From Chryseobacterium hagamense (GTDB lineage: Bacteria; Bacteroidota; Bacteroidia; Flavobacteriales; Weeksellaceae): 64,000 nt of DNA. The stretch is taken from the NCBI RefSeq assembly GCF_007991455.1, contig NZ_BJYJ01000002.1, positions 338,120-402,119 on the forward strand, written 5' to 3'. Positions 58,048 to 64,000 of this stretch are shown piece after piece (the first letter of the stretch is position 1; each line of letters opens with the position of its first letter). Both the position numbers and the translations under genes were made by a program. The notes beneath the pieces are model-generated. The model did not search any database, was not told the origin of the DNA, and saw only the letters and a program-made list of their open reading frames with translations.

Positions 58048-58518
58048 ATGGCAAGCTATGTTACAAAGGAGGGGCTGGAGAAAATGAAAGCTGAGCTGGA
58101 GCAGTTGGAAACTGTAGAAAGACCGAAAATTACCCAGCAGATTGCTGAGGCAAGAGATAAAGGGGATTTGTCTGAAAATGCAGAATATGATGCGGCCAAA
58201 GAGGCGCAGGGAATGCTCGAAATGAGAATTTCCAAGCTGAAGGATGTTATTTCGGGCTCAAAAATCATAGACGAAAGTCAATTGGATACTTCGAAAGTTT
58301 CCATCCTTACCACCGTGAAGCTTAAAAATAATGCTACCAATCAGGAGCAGGTATTTACCTTGGTGCCGGATAACGAAAGCGACCTTAAGGCCGGAAAGAT
58401 ATCCGTAAATACCCCGATTGCCAAAGGCTTACTGGGAAAAGCGGTAGGAGAAACGGCCGACATTACCTTGCCGAACGGCAACAAGCTGTCGTTTGAAGTA
58501 TTGGATATTACCCTTTAA
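58048..58518 (+). CDS. greA: Transcription elongation factor GreA
   Basis: A 156-residue factor that binds the RNA polymerase secondary channel and stimulates cleavage of backtracked transcripts. The coiled-coil N-terminus has the acidic tip DKGDLSENAEYDAAKEAQ (about 40-57); the C-terminal FKBP-like domain includes NTPIAKGLLGKAVGETADIT. Start at 58048 (MASYVTKEGLEKMKAELEQ), not the upstream TTG. Followed by the HIT gene after 27 bp. Confidence 0.97.
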   Translation: MASYVTKEGLEKMKAELEQLETVERPKITQQIAEARDKGDLSENAEYDAAKEAQGMLEMRISKLKDVISGSKIIDESQLDTSKVSILTTVKLKNNATNQEQVFTLVPDNESDLKAGKISVNTPIAKGLLGKAVGETADITLPNGNKLSFEVLDITL

Positions 58519-58545
58519 CGTATTCTCATTGATATATCTTAGACC

Positions 58546-58935
58546 ATGAGCACAATATTCACAAAAATCATCAACGGCGAGATCCCTTCCTATAAAATTG
58601 CCGAAGATGAGAATTTCATCGCTTTCCTGGATGCCATGCCTCTGGTAAAAGGGCATACCCTGGTGGTTCCTAAAAAAGAAGTGGATCTGATCTTTGATCT
58701 GGAAAGTGAAGAATACAAAAACCTCTGGGGCTTCACCCAGGAGGTCGCGAAAAAAATTAGAAAAGCGATACCCTGTGTAAGGGTAGGAGTGGCCGTTGTC
58801 GGATTGGAAGTTCCCCATGCCCATATCCATCTGATTCCATTGAACCGGGTGGAGGATATGAACTTTAAAAATGAACGGTTAAAACTTACGGGTGAAGAAT
58901 ACACCGAGATTCGGAACTCCATTATCAATTCTTAG
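58546..58935 (+). CDS. HIT family protein (histidine triad nucleotide hydrolase)
   Basis: A 129-residue HINT-like protein. It starts MSTIFTKIINGEIPSYKIAE and has DAMPLVKGHTLVVPKKEVDL and the catalytic triad VPHAHIHLIPLN. Family members hydrolyse adenosine phosphoramidates or dinucleotides. It follows greA by 27 bp and is probably cotranscribed, an arrangement common in Bacteroidetes. Normal length. Confidence 0.95.
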   Translation: MSTIFTKIINGEIPSYKIAEDENFIAFLDAMPLVKGHTLVVPKKEVDLIFDLESEEYKNLWGFTQEVAKKIRKAIPCVRVGVAVVGLEVPHAHIHLIPLNRVEDMNFKNERLKLTGEEYTEIRNSIINS

Positions 58936-58942
58936 AACATAC

Positions 58943-58977
58943 CAGAAACTCGTGAAACTGATTTTACGGGTTTCTTT
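58943..58977 (+). terminator. Terminator after the greA-HIT unit
   Basis: AGAAACTCGTGAAA pairs with TTTACGGGTTTCT (with G-U pairs), followed by TTTTATC. Confidence 0.7.
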
Positions 58978-59005
58978 TATCTATCCCTTATTATAGTTAT
59001 ATAAA

Positions 59006-60193
59006 ATGAATTCAAACCAATGTTCTTTCTGCGGAAGAAAGAGAAATGAAGTGCAGATGCTGATTTCCGGACAGAACGGCTTTATCTGCGAAAACTGTAT
59101 CGAACAGGCACACACCATCGTCAAAGACAGCGGATCCAAATCGGGATATGCGCCGGCAGAAAATATAAATGAACTGAAAAAGCCGAAAGAAATCAAGGAA
59201 TTTCTTGACCAGTATGTCATCGGGCAGGATCAGGCAAAAAAACAATTATCGATTGCGGTTTATAACCACTACAAAAGACTCCTGCATGCACAGGAAGAAA
59301 ACCGGGAAGTGGAGCTGGAAAAATCCAATATCATTATGATCGGTGAAACGGGAACCGGAAAAACCCTGCTGGCAAAAACAATCGCCCGGGAGCTGAATGT
59401 TCCTTTCTGCATCGTAGATGCAACTATCTTAACCGAAGCGGGATACGTAGGGGAAGATGTGGAAAGTATTCTTTCCAGACTTCTTATGGTCGCAGATTAT
59501 GATGTTGAGAAAGCGGAAAAAGGAATCGTATTTATTGACGAGATTGATAAAATTGCCAGAAAATCGGACAACCCGAGCATCACAAGGGATGTTTCAGGAG
59601 AAGGCGTACAGCAGGGGCTATTGAAACTTTTGGAAGGAAGCATCGTGAATGTTCCGCCGCAGGGGGGCAGAAAACATCCAGATCAGAAATACATCCAGGT
59701 AAATACCCAGAATATCCTCTTTATTGCCGGTGGCGCCTTCGACGGAATTAAAGAAATTATCGAAAGAAGAATGAACAAGCAGGCCATTGGTTTCAGCTCT
59801 GAAAAGATCAATAAAACCGGTGAAGATGAATATATATTAACAAATATTAATGCTATTGACCTGCGTTCTTTCGGATTGATTCCCGAACTTTTGGGACGAT
59901 TCCCGATCATCACTTACCTGGACAAACTCACCAAAGAAACCATGGTAAGAATTATGCAGGAACCTAAAAATTCCATTGTGAACCAATTTGTTGAGCTTTT
60001 TAAAATGGATGGAGCAGAATTGGTTTTTACTGATGGCGCTGTGGAAAAAATTGTGGAAGAAACAATGGAAAAAGGCCTTGGTGCAAGGGGTCTGAGGGGA
60101 ACTACCGAAAAAGTACTTGAAGATTATATGTTTTCCATAGGGGAGGAAAAAGAAATAATATTAACGGAAGATAATATTTTTGTTAATCGATAA
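59006..60193 (+). CDS. clpX: ATP-dependent protease ATP-binding subunit ClpX
   Basis: A 395-residue AAA+ unfoldase that feeds substrates to ClpP. N-terminal zinc-binding domain: CSFCGRKRNEVQMLI and GFICENCIEQAH (CxxC...CxxC). AAA+ motifs: IGETGTGKTLLAKT (Walker A, about 114), IVFIDEIDKIARKSD (Walker B), pore loop region ILTEAGYVGEDVES, and sensor 2 GARGLRGTTEKVLEDYMF. No clpP gene in the window. Terminator absent before the promoter of the next gene. Confidence 0.98.
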   Translation: MNSNQCSFCGRKRNEVQMLISGQNGFICENCIEQAHTIVKDSGSKSGYAPAENINELKKPKEIKEFLDQYVIGQDQAKKQLSIAVYNHYKRLLHAQEENREVELEKSNIIMIGETGTGKTLLAKTIARELNVPFCIVDATILTEAGYVGEDVESILSRLLMVADYDVEKAEKGIVFIDEIDKIARKSDNPSITRDVSGEGVQQGLLKLLEGSIVNVPPQGGRKHPDQKYIQVNTQNILFIAGGAFDGIKEIIERRMNKQAIGFSSEKINKTGEDEYILTNINAIDLRSFGLIPELLGRFPIITYLDKLTKETMVRIMQEPKNSIVNQFVELFKMDGAELVFTDGAVEKIVEETMEKGLGARGLRGTTEKVLEDYMFSIGEEKEIILTEDNIFVNR

Positions 60194-60199
60194 AATATT

Positions 60200-60230
60200 T
60201 TTGTTTTTTACTAAAAAAGGTATACCTTTG
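60200..60230 (+). promoter_or_regulatory. Bacteroidetes-type promoter for the T9SS surface-protein gene
   Basis: TTTG at 60200-60203, 19-bp spacer, TACCTTTG at 60223-60230, exact fit to TTTG-N19-TAnnTTTG; start codon about 40 bp downstream. Confidence 0.82.
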
Positions 60231-60270
60231 CAATTGAGATATTGTATTAACACACAAATATTTATATACA

Positions 60271-62232
60271 ATGAGAAAAAGTTTATTTGCTATTGGCTTA
60301 TTAGCAGCCATTTGTTCTGTTCAGGCGCAGAATGTTCTGATACATGTAGACGACAATGCTACTACGTACGTAAGTAAAGGCACACTGGTTTACAGTGGAG
60401 GCGGATTACAGATGAGAGGTACCGGTAAGATCGAAAATCACGGGAATTTCATGGTTCAGGGTACTTCTACAGATTCTTTTAAAACCATTACTACCGGAAA
60501 TACTGATAAAACCGAAGCCACTGGCGGAGGAAATTTCGTTAACAGTCTTAATGAACCTACCGCCTATTCTACCTATAATACCAACAATTCTGCTGCAACG
60601 CCGGCTTACACCTATGGCCAGCTTTTCATCACTGGAATTCCTCAGGCTAATCTCACGGGAATCGTTGATCAGGAGTTCAGAGCGGTTAACCACGGTACTT
60701 ATCAGCAGATCGGTCTTCCTTTCTATGATAAAACAGCATCTACATTGAGTACTGAGTTAGGAAAAACTTTTACCAACAACCGGCATTCTCAAAATGAGAT
60801 CTTATGGAACAACAATACGAATGTAGTACCTCAGAACTTCGGTACGGGCTATAAGATCGGAATCGGACTTGACGGATTTGCTTATTATATGCTTGGAGGT
60901 CTAGGACTTAATGTAAGTACGGTAACACGAACTTTGAAAGGACGTCCGCTTACCGATATCGGTACCACTACAACTTTGCAGGGTGCCGGGGCTAATGTAA
61001 ATTTCGGAACAAACGGAAATGCGCTTAACCAGTACAATGAAAAGTACTATTCTTATGTTCAGGATGAATTCGAAACCACACCGTGGTCTGCAACGTATGG
61101 TAAAAATGTTTATCAGTTCGGAAATCCGTTCTTAACCAATCTTGATTTATCACAAATTGCAAAGAACGAGGCTAACGGCGATGGTAATTATTTAACTACG
61201 ATCCAAGGGGTAAGACTTGAAATTGCACCGAATGCAGTACAGACAACTTCTTCAGGTACGGTAACCTCAGGTGGTGCAGCTTATAAATATATTGCTTTTG
61301 ATGCATCAGGTAATCCTATGGCTGGTGATTATGATTATCAGATAGTACGGCCTTTGGGTACTTTCGTTATTAAATTAAGAGATAATACGGCAGCAGACCA
61401 GCTGAATTTCGGGACGCTCAGAAGATTTAATTATTATACAAGAAATTCATCCACTGCTTATAGTGTGACGGCTAATAAAAATACGACTGCTACTTATAAA
61501 CAACTGGGTGTTATTGGTCTTGACGTAAACGGTAATGAAGTAGCAAGAACCTATTATGTGGTATATCCGGACGGAACCACCGGTCATTCTCTAACAGAAG
61601 CAAGAGCTCAAGTAACAATAGATGTTTCTGATGTTTTAGGTACTTATGAAGAAGCACCGGCAGGAGGGATTGATCCTAACTATATGTCGCAATACCGTTT
61701 ATACATCAATGAAGCTAACGAAAATACCTTCAAAGGGAAAAACATCAGGCTGAAGAATTTTGATCTTAACACGATTAAATCTTATAAGTTTGAAGTTAGA
61801 GAAAACGGAACGCCTATTAATGATGGTGTTCATACCCTTTCTTCAGGTATCGGTTTCTATTACAAGTCGCAGAACGGAACGGTTCAGCCGGCACTTCAGG
61901 GAGCGGTTGTTCCTGTAAACGGTGCTGATTATGACCTATATTATGGTGAGCCGAGCAATGTAGTATTAGCAACAAATGAAACGAAGTCTCCTTCAAGAAC
62001 AGTTGTTGTATACAATCCGGGAATCGAGAACTACGTCGTTAGATTCGATCCTAACTGGAAAAAAGCAGATATTGAGGTTTATGATATGAGCGGTAAATTG
62101 GTTATTACTAAGAAAGCAGTTAACACATCAACCGATTTTGTAATCGAACTTGACAGTAAACTTAAAAATTCTTATGTAGTAAAAGTTGTTTCCGATAAAG
62201 GAGAAACTGTTAATACCAAAATCTTAAAATAA
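60271..62232 (+). CDS. T9SS sorting-domain surface protein
   Basis: A 653-residue exported protein. Signal MRKSLFAIGLLAAICSVQAQ. The N-terminal part has GTGKIENHGNFMVQGTSTDS, typical of the beta-solenoid-like stretches of flavobacterial surface proteins; the rest is beta-rich and Thr/Asn rich. The C-terminal 75 residues (SRTVVVYNPGIENYVVRFDP onward) are a T9SS type A sorting domain with VYDMSGKLVITKKAV. It probably is anchored to the surface or secreted. A small membrane protein gene follows 5 bp later. Substrate or role unknown; large size and strong promoter suggest abundant expression. Confidence 0.9.
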   Translation: MRKSLFAIGLLAAICSVQAQNVLIHVDDNATTYVSKGTLVYSGGGLQMRGTGKIENHGNFMVQGTSTDSFKTITTGNTDKTEATGGGNFVNSLNEPTAYSTYNTNNSAATPAYTYGQLFITGIPQANLTGIVDQEFRAVNHGTYQQIGLPFYDKTASTLSTELGKTFTNNRHSQNEILWNNNTNVVPQNFGTGYKIGIGLDGFAYYMLGGLGLNVSTVTRTLKGRPLTDIGTTTTLQGAGANVNFGTNGNALNQYNEKYYSYVQDEFETTPWSATYGKNVYQFGNPFLTNLDLSQIAKNEANGDGNYLTTIQGVRLEIAPNAVQTTSSGTVTSGGAAYKYIAFDASGNPMAGDYDYQIVRPLGTFVIKLRDNTAADQLNFGTLRRFNYYTRNSSTAYSVTANKNTTATYKQLGVIGLDVNGNEVARTYYVVYPDGTTGHSLTEARAQVTIDVSDVLGTYEEAPAGGIDPNYMSQYRLYINEANENTFKGKNIRLKNFDLNTIKSYKFEVRENGTPINDGVHTLSSGIGFYYKSQNGTVQPALQGAVVPVNGADYDLYYGEPSNVVLATNETKSPSRTVVVYNPGIENYVVRFDPNWKKADIEVYDMSGKLVITKKAVNTSTDFVIELDSKLKNSYVVKVVSDKGETVNTKILK

Positions 62233-62237
62233 TAAAT

Positions 62238-62465
62238 ATGAAAGTTATAAATAAACTAGTTTCAGCTTTTTTTCTGATCTTCGGATTTCTTATGATCCAT
62301 GCACAGAAGATGCCGCCCGCACCAAATTCAGGTGAAACCAGCAGAGGTGTTGTTGGACCAGGAGCTCAGGCTTCTCCAATTGATATGTATGTGTTTGCAC
62401 TTGGAATTATTGCAGTAATGTTTATTGTATTTTTTACTAAAAAATATACCGGCAAAAAAGCATAA
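62238..62465 (+). CDS. Small exported or membrane protein paired with the surface protein
   Basis: A 75-residue protein with an N-terminal signal segment (MKVINKLVSAFFLIFGFLMI, then HAQ), a Pro/Gly-rich middle (KMPPAPNSGETSRGVVGPGA), and a C-terminal hydrophobic helix (IDMYVFALGIIAVMFIVFF) ending in KKYTGKKA. That makes it look like a short single-pass inner membrane protein with a periplasmic loop. I recall homologues after T9SS surface-protein genes in flavobacteria. It follows by 5 bp and ends before a terminator, so it belongs to the same transcript. Confidence 0.75.
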   Translation: MKVINKLVSAFFLIFGFLMIHAQKMPPAPNSGETSRGVVGPGAQASPIDMYVFALGIIAVMFIVFFTKKYTGKKA

Positions 62466-62485
62466 AATTTTATTAAAATAATATT

Positions 62486-62517
62486 AAACTCTCCGATTAG
62501 TCGGAGAGTTTTTTTAT
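62486..62517 (+). terminator. Terminator after the small membrane-protein gene
   Basis: A perfect stem AAACTCTCCGA with TCGGAGAGTTT, loop TTAG, then T-run; only 10 bp from the next start codon. Confidence 0.92.
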
Positions 62518-62526
62518 TTTTACCCT

Positions 62527-63813
62527 ATGAAAAAGACATTTACGATTTCAGCGTTGTTGGCTGTATTTTCATTACAGGCACAATTTACCGTTACCATCCA
62601 GGCTCCTGCCGATTTCAAAGATCAAGACGCGATTTTATATACTTTAAATGGTTCTAAAGATATCATATTTACCAAAGAGCAGGGTAAAAATAATGTCTGG
62701 ACGTTCAAGTACCCGAAAAACTATATGGGAATGATGAAAGTCTATTTTCCCGGCTCAAATAATACCTTTAATTTTATTTCGGAAAACAAAAACGTAAATG
62801 TTAGGCTTGAAACCCAGGGAAATAAAGTAAAAGACATCATTTATCTGGATGAAGCCAATGAGATCATGAGTAAATTTCAGGAAGGTTCCCAGAAAAAGGA
62901 GCTTATTCTTCCTGCCTTATCTCAAATCAAAGAATATTACAAGGACAATACGGATTTTGGCAAAGCGTTAAAGGCGGAAATCAACAGGCTTTCCGGAGGA
63001 TCTGAGGGAATGGATCAGAGCCAGCATCCTTTCATTTATTATTACAACACAAACTACAACAGGTTCCTATCTAATAATCCGGCAAAAAAACCTACTCAGG
63101 ACGAGATCATCAACTTTATTGATAAGTCAAATGATATGCTTGAAACTTCTTCTCTGTTAAGGCCTGTGCTGGTTTCTTATCTTAATACCGGAGGAAATAC
63201 CAATGTAGGAACTTCCGTAGATAAGTTGCTGGATCGCTTAAAGGTCGAGACACCTCGTGGTCAGACAGTCCTTTCTGAATTGATTGATATTTTTGATGTT
63301 TACGACATGCAGGAATTTAAAGACAAATATTTAAGCCTTGCTAAAAATCTGAAATGCACCATCACAGACCGGTTGGCATCGACCTTAAAATCCAACGCCA
63401 ATGTTGAAATAGGAGCAGCCTTTCCCAATTATAAATTCCAGACGCCTGTAAATACAACTGCAAAATCACTTTATGATGTAAAAGCCGATAAAAAAATTAT
63501 TATCTTCTGGTCATCTACCTGCTCGCACTGTGAAGAGGAACTGCCTAAGTTGCTGGCAAAGTATAACGATTTAAAATCTAAGAATATCCAGGTGGTCGGT
63601 TTTTCAATGGATGTTGATAAAGATTCATATACCAAAAAAATCGCAGCATTCCCATGGGTCAATGATTCGGAACTGAAGGGATGGAACAGCAGCTATGTGG
63701 ATACGTATAATGTGCATGCAACACCAACCTATTTTATTTTAGATGCTAACAATAAGATAATCAACAGACCAGAACATGTTGCTGATGTTTTGCAGTATTT
63801 TAGTTTAAAATAA
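62527..63813 (+). CDS. TlpA-like thioredoxin-fold protein, exported
   Basis: A 428-residue protein with signal MKKTFTISALLAVFSLQAQ. N-terminal beta domain of the type found in Bacteroidetes AhpC/TSA-TlpA proteins (DUF4369-like), helical middle (about 110-290), and C-terminal thioredoxin domain with IIFWSSTCSHCEEELPKLLA: redox motif CSHC (about 337-340). Residues following (VVGFSMDVDKDSYTKKI) are typical. Role: periplasmic disulfide reduction or related thiol chemistry. Its ATG is just 10 bp from the preceding terminator, so either a leaderless transcript begins in that stretch or expression depends on read-through. The tRNA follows. Confidence 0.9.
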   Translation: MKKTFTISALLAVFSLQAQFTVTIQAPADFKDQDAILYTLNGSKDIIFTKEQGKNNVWTFKYPKNYMGMMKVYFPGSNNTFNFISENKNVNVRLETQGNKVKDIIYLDEANEIMSKFQEGSQKKELILPALSQIKEYYKDNTDFGKALKAEINRLSGGSEGMDQSQHPFIYYYNTNYNRFLSNNPAKKPTQDEIINFIDKSNDMLETSSLLRPVLVSYLNTGGNTNVGTSVDKLLDRLKVETPRGQTVLSELIDIFDVYDMQEFKDKYLSLAKNLKCTITDRLASTLKSNANVEIGAAFPNYKFQTPVNTTAKSLYDVKADKKIIIFWSSTCSHCEEELPKLLAKYNDLKSKNIQVVGFSMDVDKDSYTKKIAAFPWVNDSELKGWNSSYVDTYNVHATPTYFILDANNKIINRPEHVADVLQYFSLK

Positions 63814-63814
63814 A

Positions 63815-63845
63815 TTTGGAGGGAGTAAATATTTTTGTATATTTG
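63815..63845 (+). promoter_or_regulatory. tRNA promoter, exact Bacteroidetes consensus
   Basis: TTTG at 63815-63818, 19-bp spacer, TATATTTG at 63838-63845; the tRNA begins 12 bp later. Confidence 0.88.
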
Positions 63846-63857
63846 CACCACCAAAAC

Positions 63858-63931
63858 GGCGAGGTAGCTCAGTTGGTTAGAGCGCAGGATTCATAACCCT
63901 GAGGTCACGGGTTCAATTCCCGTCTTCGCTA
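63858..63931 (+). tRNA. tRNA-Met (CAT anticodon)
   Basis: A 74-nt tRNA. Acceptor GGCGAGG pairs with CTTCGCT (two G-U), D arm GCTC-AGTTGGTTA-GAGC, anticodon loop TTCATAA with CAT, T arm ACGGG-TTCAATT-CCCGT, discriminator A. CCA is not encoded. The anticodon stem begins CAGGA/CCCTG; there is no GGG/CCC triple as in initiator tRNA, so it is elongator Met (or an Ile2 type if lysidinylated, less likely by sequence memory). Confidence 0.95.
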
Positions 63932-63940
63932 CAAAAGCAG

Positions 63941-63977
63941 CGGCTGTAAGAGAAATCTTACAGCCGTTCTTGTTTTT
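63941..63977 (+). terminator. Terminator after tRNA-Met
   Basis: A perfect 10-bp stem CGGCTGTAAG with CTTACAGCCG, loop AGAAAT, then TTCTTGTTTTTT. Confidence 0.92.
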
Positions 63978-64000
63978 TACAGCAGGATCATAAATGATGA

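Overview
The window is a stretch of a Flavobacteriia chromosome, most likely Chryseobacterium or a close Weeksellaceae relative. Evidence: Bacteroidetes-type promoters (TTTG, 19 bp, TAnnTTTG) before the tRNA, paaK and a secreted-protein gene; near absence of Shine-Dalgarno sequences; type IX secretion (T9SS) C-terminal sorting domains; a SusD-free but GH92-containing left edge; and a paa cluster with flavobacterial PaaZ architecture. The genus is an inference from remembered family resemblance, not from a search.

Layout. 1-395: start of a GH92 alpha-mannosidase running off the left edge. 396-1223: gene-free stretch made of dispersed repeat elements. 1220-7296: OmpR/HK two-component pair, DUF1573 protein, and a DUF1800/DUF1501 pair with a T9SS tail. 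7536-8417: SDR reductase. 8426-12331: an accessory scar holding a dispersed repeat, a 41-bp direct repeat pair, a relic of a grasp-with-spasm RiPP locus (intact precursor, MITE, SPASM maturase tail), an IS982 transposase and a broken subtilisin-like protease. 12402-19024: two M1 peptidases, an EEP-family hydrolase, an M43-like protease and, between two of them, a cluster of DnaA boxes beside an AT-rich tract that looks like oriC. 19331-22468: an operon of two unknown proteins with a NarL-type two-component system. 22808-25402: clpB.

25892-41604 is a complete-looking phenylacetate catabolic (paa) operon behind a TetR regulator and a palindromic operator: ligase PaaK, epoxidase PaaABCE with PaaD, isomerase PaaG, dehydrogenase PaaH, thioesterase PaaI, thiolase, PaaY and PaaZ. 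No clear PaaF hydratase is present. Nearly every spacer in this operon is filled with the same short inverted repeats, which are absent elsewhere in the window.

41670-46370 is a tight four-gene operon (SMI1/KNR4, DUF4241, SMUG2-like glycosylase, SF2 helicase with membrane segments). This is the best candidate for an undescribed system, possibly defence or conflict related. 47018-53143 carries an enoyl-CoA hydratase/isomerase paralogue and a cluster of small membrane proteins around a winged-helix regulator, with two matching palindromic operators. 53236-63813 holds lipoproteins, a leucine-rich T9SS protein, FKBP isomerase, D-aminoacyl-tRNA deacylase, GreA, HIT protein, ClpX, a T9SS surface protein, and a TlpA-like thioredoxin. 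The window closes with tRNA-Met(CAT) and its terminator.
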